Shown here piece after piece: positions 43,201 through 51,195 of a stretch of DNA of 64,000 nucleotides (position 1 is the first letter of the stretch; every line of letters starts with the position of its first letter). A model generated the notes under the pieces. That model ran no database searches, was not told the origin of the DNA, and was given only the letters and a program-made list of their open reading frames with translations. The stretch lies in NCBI GenBank assembly GCA_964640665.1, contig CAZXHT010000007.1, forward strand, positions 1 through 64,000, given 5' to 3'. The translations under genes and the position numbers were made by a program. This DNA comes from DATKYQ01 sp964640665. GTDB lineage: Bacteria > Myxococcota > B64-G9.

Positions 43201-45135
43201 GGATCTGGAGCGGGATTGGTTCATGAGCTTGGCCACGATTTTGGCCTTCAACATTTCGGCGGCCCCCAAGACGGGAATAACTACAACTTCAAGCCGCATT
43301 ACTTCAGCATCATGAACTACATGTATTTGTTGGCAGGCTGCATCCCAAATGCCAACGCGCAAGATGAAGATGTAAGATCCTGCGATCCGGATAATATCGG
43401 TTTTTCCAACGGAGATGCCGGATTCGTAGTGGATGAACAGGGAACGGCGCATGATTTTTCCGTGAACCCGGCCGAGATTGACGAAAATGTCTTCTGGTAC
43501 AATCCCTATTTCACCAGGTTCGAGCTAGAGAACTTCAAAAGTTGGTATTGGACCTTCAGCCTGTTGCCAGATCTGCCACCCTGGGTGATAGACTGGAACA
43601 GGAATTTAGCTTTTGACACAGTGCCTACAAAGGCAGACGTGTTGGTGGACGGGAGTGCCTATTTCATCCACCAGATTTTCGAAGAGCCTCTCAGATTCGG
43701 CCCGCAGATATCATCATACCAGGATGTGCTTCTTGTTTTCATGGTTAGTGAAGGCAGCAATATAATAACCTACCGCACGTATCATGAAGATTCATCTTGT
43801 GATGCCGAAGACGTCGGCCTTCGAGGACAAATGTGGCCATGGCCTTTCGAGCAGCATCATTGCGGCACCTGGCTGCCGGGCCTGCAAGAAATAGGCATTC
43901 ATCACGAACATATAGCCAGCAACATGAGCATCGTCCCGCTTGATGTTGTGGGCGCAACGGACGGCCTGCTTCTTTTTTACACAAACTCCGATGGCGATCT
44001 TTGCGTGCTCCGGGGCAGTGGCAATGCGGTTGATCTCCTCTGGGAAGGGCCGACTTGCCTGGATGCTGGCTTTTTCGGCCCACCGGAAGCCATATTCTAT
44101 AAAGGCGGTGTATACATTTTCGGGATCGGGCAATGGGATGCAGACGAGCTTGGCGAGGTAAAGGTCATATACCTGGATCAGGATCAATGGGACGATCCAG
44201 CAAGCTGGGATGTCCTTCCTATAATGATATGCCGCCCTGGGGAAGACTGTGAACTATTTCTTTCACGTACGACACCGGCGGTTGCGGTCGATCCCGGTTC
44301 CGATGCATTGTTCAACTCGGATGACGATACATTATTGGGTATAGCGACAAACGCAGGCCACGAGATGAAGCTCTTCACCGGACCAGTCTGGAGATGGATC
44401 TTCTTTACTTTTGACTGGCTGACAGATGATCCGGATCCATTGCATCCTGACAGAAGACATTGGCTGGATCATCCACGCGGAAATCCCGGGGCCATACAGA
44501 CTACAGACCTCAAGCCCGCGCTTTTTATCGAGCGAACAGATCCCGCCGCTGATGCCCGGTGGAGCCTGTGGTTCCAGGCAAACCGGTGGAATCCTGACGA
44601 TGCCGTACCATATTTACGTGCCACCAGTTCGGTGGAGCCGTCGGTAGGAACGGTTTTTTCTCGTTTATCACATGGACCCGAGGAGAAGGTGGTTGCGAGC
44701 GACAGCAGAAATGTCAGCATAGCCTTCTACAGGGAAAAGCTTAGAGCCGCTGTTTCCTATGATCACCCATGGGACTATGGCATTGATTTCAATCTGCCCG
44801 ATGACCATCATGAACCAGGCTATGTATTCTTGCCGGTTGCCGATGGGATATTCAAGGCCCAACTGCGGGACTCCAACGACGCGGCATTCATGGCTGAGCA
44901 TATGCACGTGGTTTCTAACCCCTTGTTTCTATTTGTTGGCATGAGCGATTGGGAATATCAATATGTAATGGATGCCAACCACATGACGTTGAGGCGAGGG
45001 ACAAGGGTAAAAGGAAGGCCGGAGGAAAGTCTATCACTGCCGCACGAGGATCCTCCCTGGATCTTGTGGGGTAGGCAGTCTGGCGAGAAAACGGACGTGA
45101 CTATAAGGAATTTCGTTGAAGCAAGTAGTCGCTGA
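40210..45135 (+). CDS. Giant secreted metzincin-like zinc metalloprotease
   Basis: This 1641-residue protein starts with a signal peptide (LLAMLLLWMPCALILPAGRVLA). Residues ~20-230 form a beta-sandwich (concanavalin/LamG-like) domain. A calcium-binding DTDGDGIFDGFE segment lies near residue 775. The zinc site HELGHDFGLQH is at 1005-1015 (His1005, Glu1006, His1009, His1015), with a Met-turn SIMNY at 1033-1037, the metzincin arrangement. The ~600-residue C-terminal part has beta-propeller-like strands. It is probably exported and acts on extracellular proteins. The ATG at 40210 has a GGGGAG site. A Cys-rich lipoprotein gene follows 19 bp downstream. Confidence 0.85.
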   Translation: MLEARPTQHRLLAMLLLWMPCALILPAGRVLADIPCNYPIVQIGYEADTLPEDDPQAPWQPSTPGDVSARVEDGVLIIEALVEGTWITYNRDEPSLMRASAYAMEARLWFADIAAQPTISLGTLKLKDGQKEIVLHFQGDQPQRVQVELSSGESLTYELNIEEPHVCRIEATRGGSTVIYVDGEAVIEVAYDDLVDNLESSGLEMAAFNAAESTSYWDYVRYSFCAPPEEQRPPIEEQIANMQDAAGQLDAPRPVQLWLQGHLEHAGQIDDPLEQGRAFYRIGRQLFMMKFAGVVAGDAAEFETLLDFARDTVAPELERRDGYLGKVEITAAPIKVATVVPGRVAGKIRIFATVKASTQNSHHGNKTQLGLLTRVGVVDIGTGAVLYMASNVSPLPQHLPAGRTFEVGPIDVEWGGETSVGGLVQAGKQFDVDVIAGLVQVDIESGEIVGQLDQAANLGQMGSALTDESCEHATRHLETAATPLFDEDMSWQMGWGYFFVNTAQCVPEPGAERCDPVLHLLDPQSGEELVSADDCALDMHYYPNSPSWAEINCCTPDGRCGADRCPDLSSDAGRLNPCLVTQFEGDLPRFVVHAAGNATRGNARLQYWRMVCEQGHEQSGVFFCTRIRYDLLVGPYPAAVGGTKVCFDNGWYDGDEMDAIIPSPEKADQEQGISPAHGTALYLLDEDGGLERAAVENSMGDGARLSNLASRDSASVIVASTGQQSGATSLYVNDVSHASERDGDGLGYELESEICTGPEGSICLDPDNMDTDGDGIFDGFEVLGIRTAGLYTEQDLPTWGADPLHKDVFIETDFYSRCRGEWSGCEYDLQCKSGICEEYPDGLDGSPTGKLCRCQTDSDCPTLPELQAVKDDFRYAEKCVDGYCMFCGHSMHPDAAAFAADIAKRCNGGQGFLENPDGRMGFSIHVDNIYASNNSVWGSWGGVDSEGVPTSSSYDGWLNYMSPIRHGIFHYALGIPANGSSSAAGSPYFHYEPSGRRGSGAGLVHELGHDFGLQHFGGPQDGNNYNFKPHYFSIMNYMYLLAGCIPNANAQDEDVRSCDPDNIGFSNGDAGFVVDEQGTAHDFSVNPAEIDENVFWYNPYFTRFELENFKSWYWTFSLLPDLPPWVIDWNRNLAFDTVPTKADVLVDGSAYFIHQIFEEPLRFGPQISSYQDVLLVFMVSEGSNIITYRTYHEDSSCDAEDVGLRGQMWPWPFEQHHCGTWLPGLQEIGIHHEHIASNMSIVPLDVVGATDGLLLFYTNSDGDLCVLRGSGNAVDLLWEGPTCLDAGFFGPPEAIFYKGGVYIFGIGQWDADELGEVKVIYLDQDQWDDPASWDVLPIMICRPGEDCELFLSRTTPAVAVDPGSDALFNSDDDTLLGIATNAGHEMKLFTGPVWRWIFFTFDWLTDDPDPLHPDRRHWLDHPRGNPGAIQTTDLKPALFIERTDPAADARWSLWFQANRWNPDDAVPYLRATSSVEPSVGTVFSRLSHGPEEKVVASDSRNVSIAFYREKLRAAVSYDHPWDYGIDFNLPDDHHEPGYVFLPVADGIFKAQLRDSNDAAFMAEHMHVVSNPLFLFVGMSDWEYQYVMDANHMTLRRGTRVKGRPEESLSLPHEDPPWILWGRQSGEKTDVTIRNFVEASSR

Positions 45136-45154
45136 GTCGATGGAGCATTGTGTG

Positions 45155-45610
45155 ATGTTTGAAAAAGAGAGTTTAAACATATTGATACTAGCTTTTTCTT
45201 TTGTGGCAGTGGTGTTCTTTACCCAGCTTGCCGGCTGCAACAACTGTCCGATTCCTAAACCTCATGAGAAGTACTGCATCTCCTATTGCATCGGAGACGA
45301 TGTCGATTGTAGTTGCTTCTACATGTCGTCAAGGTGCGTCGATGGCAAGTGGAGTTGCTGTTACCCGCTCTCTCACCCTCCTTCCGAGCCGGAAAAGTTT
45401 AACATTTGGTATGATCAGTGCGTCGGAATGTGTCGGAGACTGGAAAAGAGGAAACCGAACGAGGAGTTTTGCGTTCAGAGTGAAGACTCCTGTTCATTTG
45501 ATTTATCTAACTGTGGTGGTGGGTGCCTATATTACGATATTCACCCCCCGCCGATGCCCGAGTTCGAAGATTGGGAGGCAAGGTGCCTGGCCAAGTGTAG
45601 ATGGGAATGA
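45155..45610 (+). CDS. Small Cys-rich lipoprotein paired with the metalloprotease (copy 1)
   Basis: This 151-residue protein has a lipoprotein signal (ILAFSFVAVVFFTQLAGC) and 17 or so Cys residues in the mature part, with the pattern KWSCCYPLSHPP, FNIWYDQCVGMC, EEFCVQSEDSCSF. It is clearly paralogous to the protein at 46504. The ATG at 45155 is used because of GGAG at 45142-45145. Its coupling to a protease gene suggests an inhibitor, anchor or immunity-type partner, which is speculation. No known family recognised. Confidence 0.7.
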   Translation: MFEKESLNILILAFSFVAVVFFTQLAGCNNCPIPKPHEKYCISYCIGDDVDCSCFYMSSRCVDGKWSCCYPLSHPPSEPEKFNIWYDQCVGMCRRLEKRKPNEEFCVQSEDSCSFDLSNCGGGCLYYDIHPPPMPEFEDWEARCLAKCRWE

Positions 45611-45611
45611 G

Positions 45612-45683
45612 GTTATCTGCGGATCCACGCTTGGCATCTTCCACGCATCTCTCAAGGACGTGAACGACGTAGGAGAGACGGGG
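45612..45683 (+). pseudogene. Short fragment of a metalloprotease C-terminus
   Basis: The frame after the lipoprotein stop reads GIFHASLKDVNDVG, matching GIFKAQLRDSNDAA of the intact protease and GLFHATLRDTNDVE of the larger remnant downstream. It breaks off at GAGACGGGGACGG, which resembles the terminus of RAYT element 1. No coding signal is seen in the rest of the gap to 45842. Confidence 0.55.
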
Positions 45684-45842
45684 ACGGTTGATCCCCCTCC
45701 ACGTAGATCGAATGTTGTCATGCTCCGCCGCTCGGATGGCAGAGACACCGGGCAGGATGAGAGCCAGATAGACGTGTGAACGTGTCGTTAAGCAGCTGAC
45801 GTTCTGCCAGGCAACCAGGGAGCTAGTCGCTGCCGAGAAAAT

Positions 45843-46493
45843 ATGGACCGTTTTATGAATGTTGATCATCGCTTGAACCGAGAGTCACCCGAGTGGCTAC
45901 GAGTATTCGAAACGCGAAGGACGCACTGTCAGAAACATTCATCCATGCCTGACAGATCGGGAGAGGTGTTTTCCCTTGACAGGCGTTTTCATAGACATGG
46001 GGATGGACGTTTTCCAGAGCTAGCGAAAAACTACTGGAGGACAACCAGTACCTTTGAAGATCACAACGATAATGCTTTCACGGTTACACGAATGGCCGCC
46101 ATGTGGCGGTTAAAGTCCAGGGCCGTAAAGAATGTCAGCCTTGCCAGCTATCGGGGCAAGCTTCGTGCCGCACTGGCCTTCGATGCCTGGGAAGATGACC
46201 CCAAGGTGGAAGGAGACGAAGTACCGCACGGCTGGGTATTTTTGCCGGTGGCAGATGGTCTTTTCCATGCCACCTTGAGAGACACCAACGATGTCGAACT
46301 GATAGGCAATGGCATGGCGACAACCTGTCGGGGAGACGGACTCTTCTGGGGAATGACCGGCAGCAAGAGGAGCGCGATTTTTCAAGCCAACCACATGGAT
46401 CTGAGCAGAATACCGCGTTCTAAGATAAGACCCCCAACCGTCAGTCGGCAGGTGGCCGTGGAGCCCGAGTGGTTAAAAGTACCTCACAGATAG
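45843..46493 (+). pseudogene. Decayed C-terminal end of a second metalloprotease
   Basis: The last ~180 residues are homologous to the tail of the protein ending at 45135: NVSLASYRGKLRAALAFD versus NVSIAFYREKLRAAVSYD, GWVFLPVADGLFHATLRDTN versus GYVFLPVADGIFKAQLRDSN, and FQANHMDLSR versus MDANHMTLRR. The protease domain and signal peptide are missing. An open frame remains, but no ribosome site is evident at its 5' end. It stands just upstream of the second Cys-rich lipoprotein, reproducing the order of the intact pair. Confidence 0.7.
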
Positions 46494-46503
46494 GAGTTGA
46501 GTT

Positions 46504-47001
46504 GTGAAAAAGAACTATTTTTACAGATCAATCATGTTTGCCGGATCCGTCATGCTTGTCTGGTTGCAAAATGCAAGTTGCTCCAACCCACAAATACCCA
46601 CCTGTGGGGGATCAGGCTGTCCTCCCTGCAAGTTGTATTGCATATGGAAGGATTCCAATCCCTACGATGATGAGGCGGGTTTTGAACGTTTTTTCTTTTA
46701 TCCCATACAGATTCCCGGCAAGGGCTGGAGCTGCTGCGGCTTCTCACATCCTCCTTGTGACGATTACGGGTTCAACACGTGGCATGATTATTGGGTCAAG
46801 TGTGACGACAAGAGAACGCTAGAAGAGCAGATTTGCATATCCAAATATGAAAGATGCTCCTATAAACCATCTACTTGCAGTGGAGTATGTTGGGGCTTTG
46901 AAATTGATGACTACAAATTAACGGGTTCCGATTTCGACGATTGGTTCAAAGAGTGCATGCTGCCGAGATGCGAGGAAACCGTTGAAAAGGATATGCTTTG
47001 A
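46504..47001 (+). CDS. Small Cys-rich lipoprotein (copy 2)
   Basis: This 165-residue protein has a signal peptide ending in VWLQNASC and many Cys residues. It shares GWSCCGFSHPPC, FNTWHDYWVKC and EEQICISKYERCSY with the lipoprotein at 45155, in the same order. The GTG at 46504 is preceded by GGAG. Its protease partner has decayed to a remnant directly upstream, yet this gene is intact, so it may have a value of its own (for example protection against proteases). Function unknown. Confidence 0.7.
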   Translation: MKKNYFYRSIMFAGSVMLVWLQNASCSNPQIPTCGGSGCPPCKLYCIWKDSNPYDDEAGFERFFFYPIQIPGKGWSCCGFSHPPCDDYGFNTWHDYWVKCDDKRTLEEQICISKYERCSYKPSTCSGVCWGFEIDDYKLTGSDFDDWFKECMLPRCEETVEKDML

Positions 47002-47038
47002 GAGATTGGCGGTTGGTATCCGTTTCTCAGAGACGCAC

Positions 47039-48152
47039 GACGTTGCTTCATTATTTACATTTCCTTGCGAGTCGCTCGGCATCAATACCACGCTCGTCAA
47101 GCGCTTCCCTCCCTCGCTCCTGCAGCCGCAATATGCTCACCGGGGACACTCCCGTTACCCGGGCCACATCTGAAGTCGGCAAGCCACAGACGCGCACCGC
47201 TACCCAACCCAGCGCCGCCCGCGCCACCACCGCCACCCGGCGCCGACTCCCTCCACGCAATTCCACCGGCGCCACCGAGAAGATCCGGCCGACCCGGGAT
47301 TGCAGCCGCTCCAAGAACTTCTCGCGATCCCCAGGCGCCACCCGGATCCGCCCCGGGCACACACCCCGGCCCTTTTCCCGTTCCTCCTCGATCTCGAGCA
47401 CAAACTCACTGCTTCCCAGTATGCGTTCGTCCGAAGCCCAACGTTCTCTCCCACGCCGCAACTCCACCAGATTCTCCCGGCCGCCGACGCTCCGGACCAA
47501 CCCGCCGCCGCTCAGTTCCGGACGCCTCCCATGCCGAATGCCCTCGGCCACGAACCGTCGGTAGGCCCCGCAGGCTCTCGCCCGCCGGTTCCCGAACTGC
47601 TCAAGAACGAAGTCGACATCCTGCCAGGGCGCTTCCCGGTTGCCGAGGATTGCCGCGTGCCCGCTCCAGGGATAAGCGTCCAGGACGCGCAGAGCCTTTA
47701 TCATCCCGGCCCGGACGGGGTTCAGGTGTATGTACCTGACCAACTCTAGAAAGTATGGATCCTCCTCGACCAGCACCGACTTGTACCGGTTCTGGAATAG
47801 GTGCCCCGCCCGACGATGCCGTCGATTGAAGCCGACCGCGTAACCGGTCTGGAGCCGGCGCATGAACGCCGAGAGACCGGCCTTGCCCGAACGCAACAGC
47901 AGGTGGAAGTGGTTCGGAAGAAGGCTCCAGGCGTATACGCAGGTTCCCGTGGCGGGCACGAGTGTTGCCAATCGGAAGAGAAGATCCTCGCGATCTTTGT
48001 CGCTGATGAATATGTCACGCCGCTCGATCCCCCGCACCATGACGTGGTGAAGAGATCCAGGCACATCGAGTCTTGGACCACGGGGCATGGAACCACTGAA
48101 TATCTATAATCGGAGAGGCTGTCAAGAATAATGTAAATTATGTAGCTACGTC
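47039..48152 (-). mobile_element. Second RAYT element with imperfect terminal inverted repeats
   Basis: Bases 47039-47061 and the reverse complement of 48130-48152 match at 20 of 23 positions; the three differences are all T/A exchanges. The transposase gene fills the element, and its stop codon lies within the left repeat, exactly as in element 1. The right end is 14 bp from the 207-bp repeat at the edge of the island. Confidence 0.75.
47051..48088 (-). CDS. REP-associated tyrosine transposase (Y1/HUH family), second type
   Basis: This 345-residue RAYT has HFH at residues 60-62 (SLLPNHFHLLL), the candidate nucleophile Tyr119 in LVRYIHLNPVRAGMI, and NRRHRRAGHLFQNRYKSVLV between them. A C-terminal helix-turn-helix-like region (LPTSDVARVTGVSPVSILRL) may recognise the element ends. 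It is only distantly similar to the transposase at 143-1309. The start is the ATG at 48088. Family assignment is firm. Confidence 0.9.
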   Translation of the reverse strand: MPRGPRLDVPGSLHHVMVRGIERRDIFISDKDREDLLFRLATLVPATGTCVYAWSLLPNHFHLLLRSGKAGLSAFMRRLQTGYAVGFNRRHRRAGHLFQNRYKSVLVEEDPYFLELVRYIHLNPVRAGMIKALRVLDAYPWSGHAAILGNREAPWQDVDFVLEQFGNRRARACGAYRRFVAEGIRHGRRPELSGGGLVRSVGGRENLVELRRGRERWASDERILGSSEFVLEIEEEREKGRGVCPGRIRVAPGDREKFLERLQSRVGRIFSVAPVELRGGSRRRVAVVARAALGWVAVRVCGLPTSDVARVTGVSPVSILRLQERGREALDERGIDAERLARKCK

Positions 48153-48166
48153 CCTGTCGCCTGCCG

Positions 48167-48373
48167 CTGGCAGCGCGAGTAGACATCGGCCGCCTCGGCC
48201 ACCTTGCCCTCGTTGAGCATCTTCGAAAGCCCGGTAATCACCTGGGCGGCTGTCAGAAACGTGTTTCCCTCGCCCTCGCGACCCTTGATCGTTACGCTCT
48301 CGGCCATCTGGCGACCTCCTCATGCAAGCTGGATGGCCAATGGATACCACCGCCCTTCGGGGGGTGTCAACCG
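48167..48373. repeat. Right copy of the 207-bp direct repeat
   Basis: Identical to 39017-39223. It carries a fragment of the 5' end of the cyclic-nucleotide-binding protein gene on the minus strand: 47 codons from the ATG at 48307 to 48167, then unrelated sequence. The fragment is non-functional as a gene but retains the AGGAGG ribosome site. The rest of 48089-48441 holds the RAYT end, this repeat and the next promoter. Confidence 0.9.
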
Positions 48374-48385
48374 GCGGCGGCTAAC

Positions 48386-48415
48386 TTGCCGCGGCGCGGG
48401 TTTTTGATCTACAAT
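48386..48415 (+). promoter_or_regulatory. Promoter of the lipase-like lipoprotein gene
   Basis: TTGCCG (48386-48391) and TACAAT (48410-48415) are separated by 18 bp. The site begins 12 bp to the right of the 207-bp repeat, so island insertion left it intact. GAAAGGAGG precedes the ATG at 48442. Confidence 0.5.
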
Positions 48416-48441
48416 TTAGCTAACCTTGAAAGGAGGGCTCG

Positions 48442-50448
48442 ATGCGCCGGGTCATGTTGGGCGGTATGCTGGCGGCGTGTTTCTTGGCATGCTGTTCCTC
48501 GGGCAACGGCACGAGCTACGATTTCTGCACAAGCTCCACCGAAGTGATCTTCGAGCCGGGCGGCGAGTGGCTGCTGCCCTTCCCTTCCGATTTCTACCTG
48601 GTCGAGGATGCATCCACCCCCGGCGGGCGGCGGATCGATCTGAACCCGGCCAACACCCCCTCGAAAGAGAACATGTTCGACGTGTTTCCCTTCATGCGCG
48701 AGCAGTTCGATCTCCTCGACGGCTTCGGTACTTCCGCCTCCGTGGCCTTCGGCTTCACGAGGGAAATCGGCACGCGGGTGGAGGACGGAGACACATTCAT
48801 TGTCACCCCGCCCATGAGCCTTGCGATATCCCCCGCGGACACGCTGCTGCCGGGCACGCCGGCCGTGCTGCTCGACATCGATACAGACTCGCCCGGGCAC
48901 GGCCGGGTCGTTCCCCTGATTCTCGAGTACCTCTCCGATCGCGACAGCCACGGTCACTCCCAGCATTACCTGCTGTGCGAGCCGGCCTTTGCGCTGCGTC
49001 CCAAGACCACCTACGCCTTGGCGCTGACGACCAGGCTTACCGACAAGAGCGGCCGCTGCCTGGCTCCCAGCGCCGGCACCCGATCGCTTCTGACCAATCC
49101 CGGACGGGACGAGTTCGGCCTGTTGGGAGACGAAGTTCCCGCCGCGCTCGAAGCGCTCACAGACGGGGGGTTCATCGAGGACGCGGGAGACCTTTCGGCC
49201 CTGACCGTTTTTACCACCCAGAGCATCGAGGAAGAGCTGCTGGCCGCGACCGGGCAGATTCTCTCGGGCGACCCGCCGGAAATCGTTGCCGGCAGTCTGC
49301 AGACCTCGCCCGGCTCGGAAGGCGTTGCGCTGGTTGTCAGCGGCAAGTTCACGGCAGCCGACTACCAGACCGAGGCCGGCACCTTCGAGATCGCCGCCGG
49401 CAGCCCGGTGCGCCAGGGGACCACCGAACTAGAATTCGAACTGCTGATTCCCGAGACGACGGCAGAACACGGCCCGCCATTTCCGGTTGTCATCTACCAA
49501 CACGGACTGATGGGACAAAAGGACGAAGACCGGGGAGCCAAGCGGGCCCAGGCCCGGGCCGGGTTCGCCTCGCTGGCGATCGACGCCGTCTTGCACGGCA
49601 GCCGCAAGGCGGATAGCGGCTGGGAGGTGACCAACTTCTTCGGCATCAACCTCGACTCGGGCACCTTCGACATGCCCTTGCTGCGGGACAACTTCCGGCA
49701 GAGCTTTCTTGATATCGTCAGCCTGGCCGAACTGGCCGACGTACTGGCCTCTCTCGACCTGCTGCCGGAGGGTGCTCCCGACGGAGTGCCCGAACTGATG
49801 TCCCGGCCGGTCTACCTGTCGGGGCACAGCCTGGGCGGCATTATCGCAGCCGGCGCCGTAGCCCTCTCTCCGCGTATTGCGATCGCCAACCTGTCCGCCG
49901 GCGGCGGCTCGCTGCCCACCAACCTGTTCATGCGCAGCAGCATCTTCGGCACCTTCATCGACATGTTGCGGCCCGAGGACACCAGCGCCGCGGACGTCAA
50001 CCGCTTCATGCCAATCCTGCAGGTTTTAACCGAGCGCGGCGATCCCGTCAACCTGGCCCGCCTGGTCATCGACCAGCCGCCGGACCTTCCCGGCGCCGCC
50101 CCCAAGCATGTGCTTTTCCAGGAGGTAATCGACGACAGCTTCGTGCCCAACTCGGCCAACGATGCCCTGGCACGAGCGTTAGGCCTGGCCCATCTGCACC
50201 CGGTGCTGCGCGGAGTCTACGGTCTGGATCCACACGACGAGCCTATGTCCCAAAACGACCCGCAAGGCGTCACGGCAGGCTTCTTCCAGTTCGACCTGCT
50301 TTCGAACGGCGATCCGGCCGAGCACACCGAGATCTACGCCGATCCGCTGGCCCAGACCCAGTGGATTCATTTCTTCGAAACCTTCCGTGATACAGGGATC
50401 CCCGAACTGATCGACCCCTATCGTGTCCTGGGGATAGATCGGCCCTAG
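48442..50448 (+). CDS. Lipoprotein with alpha/beta-hydrolase (virulence-factor-lipase-like) domain
   Basis: This 668-residue protein has a lipobox (AACFLACCSSG). The N-terminal ~300 residues (PFPSDFYLVEDASTPGGRRI, LALTTRLTD) resemble the bacterial virulence factor lipase N-terminal domain. The C-terminal hydrolase has an oxyanion/HG motif (VVIYQHGLMG) and nucleophile elbow GHSLGG. An acid/His pair is expected in FVPNSANDAL and LAHLHPVL but is not certain. It probably hydrolyses esters at the cell surface or in the periplasm. The gene is convergent with that ending at 50445, overlapping by 4 bp. Confidence 0.82.
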   Translation: MRRVMLGGMLAACFLACCSSGNGTSYDFCTSSTEVIFEPGGEWLLPFPSDFYLVEDASTPGGRRIDLNPANTPSKENMFDVFPFMREQFDLLDGFGTSASVAFGFTREIGTRVEDGDTFIVTPPMSLAISPADTLLPGTPAVLLDIDTDSPGHGRVVPLILEYLSDRDSHGHSQHYLLCEPAFALRPKTTYALALTTRLTDKSGRCLAPSAGTRSLLTNPGRDEFGLLGDEVPAALEALTDGGFIEDAGDLSALTVFTTQSIEEELLAATGQILSGDPPEIVAGSLQTSPGSEGVALVVSGKFTAADYQTEAGTFEIAAGSPVRQGTTELEFELLIPETTAEHGPPFPVVIYQHGLMGQKDEDRGAKRAQARAGFASLAIDAVLHGSRKADSGWEVTNFFGINLDSGTFDMPLLRDNFRQSFLDIVSLAELADVLASLDLLPEGAPDGVPELMSRPVYLSGHSLGGIIAAGAVALSPRIAIANLSAGGGSLPTNLFMRSSIFGTFIDMLRPEDTSAADVNRFMPILQVLTERGDPVNLARLVIDQPPDLPGAAPKHVLFQEVIDDSFVPNSANDALARALGLAHLHPVLRGVYGLDPHDEPMSQNDPQGVTAGFFQFDLLSNGDPAEHTEIYADPLAQTQWIHFFETFRDTGIPELIDPYRVLGIDRP

Positions 50449-51167
50449 GACCCGCCCAGATTGGCCAGCAGCGTATTGTCGGATTGCATCAGCCAGACGA
50501 CCTTGTTGGCGCCGTCGCCGCCGAGCGCCCGGTCGAGGGATTCGACCAAGTCCTTGGTGCGTTCGGAAGATTCGAATACCATCATCAGATTTCGATCGGT
50601 CGAACCTTTCAGCTTCGGCGACATTCCGCTCAGGGCACGCTCGAGACGCTTCACGATCTCGTCCCTGTGAGCGGCAGCCTTCTCGTCCAGCGAAACCTGC
50701 AACATGATTCGTCTTCCCTTGCCGCGGGCCCAGAGGGCACTCTCAAGGGAGGCTGTGAGATCCACGGCCAGCTTCCCGGCCGCCTGGCTCGCGGCCGCCG
50801 CGCGCCCGGCCTCGTCATCCGGGAATGGATCGCTCGTGGCCGCGGCCTCGGCCAGAAGCTTGCCCGAATTGTTGCCGAACACCCGGCCGGCGAGCTCGAT
50901 CGAGATATGATCTTCCCGCTTGCGCTGGATCATGAAATAGCTCAGCAGGATCTTGGCGCTGCCCTTGTCCTTCTGCGCGATCTCGAGCCCCTTGACGCGG
51001 AGCTTGTCGCCCAGCGCCTGCTCGATAACAGTCACCAGCTTGCTCGAGCGGCAACTGGCGTCCGGGATGAAGGCAATGGTCTTGGCCGGCCGGGCCAGGC
51101 CCTGCACGGGCCAGGCCACAAGGACCATGGTCACAAGCCAGGCAAGTCTTGCAGCTTCGAGCTTCAT
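50445..51167 (-). CDS. Secreted protein of unknown function
   Basis: This 240-residue protein begins with a signal peptide (LVTMVLVAWPVQGLA). It contains an alternating alpha/beta pattern (TIAFIPDASCRSSKLVTVIE, ILLSYFMIQRKREDHISIEL, IMLQVSLDEKAAAHRDEIVK) compatible with a TolB-N/CsgG-like periplasmic domain, though no family was identified. It follows the small membrane protein gene at 51196 on the same strand after 28 bp. Confidence 0.65.
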   Translation of the reverse strand: MKLEAARLAWLVTMVLVAWPVQGLARPAKTIAFIPDASCRSSKLVTVIEQALGDKLRVKGLEIAQKDKGSAKILLSYFMIQRKREDHISIELAGRVFGNNSGKLLAEAAATSDPFPDDEAGRAAAASQAAGKLAVDLTASLESALWARGKGRRIMLQVSLDEKAAAHRDEIVKRLERALSGMSPKLKGSTDRNLMMVFESSERTKDLVESLDRALGGDGANKVVWLMQSDNTLLANLGGS

Positions 51168-51195
51168 GCCAGCCGGCGGGCGTTATACCTGAATC

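Larger units (their letters stand above)
39224..48166. mobile_element. 8.9-kb accessory island between 207-bp direct repeats
   Basis: Everything between the two repeat copies is accessory in character: a HicAB module, a giant secreted metalloprotease, small Cys-rich lipoproteins, protease fragments and a RAYT element. GC looks lower than in neighbouring genes, especially 42600-47000 (visual impression, not computed). Removal by recombination between the repeats would restore a compact divergent arrangement of the genes at 39157 and 48442. No integrase is present. The island could have arrived by homologous recombination or a duplication-associated insertion. Confidence 0.65.

Noticed and set aside
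48138..48350. Short frame in the right 207-bp repeat as a real gene
   Set aside because: The repeat is a copy of the 5' end of the gene at 39157; the frame listed is not even the native frame of that fragment.
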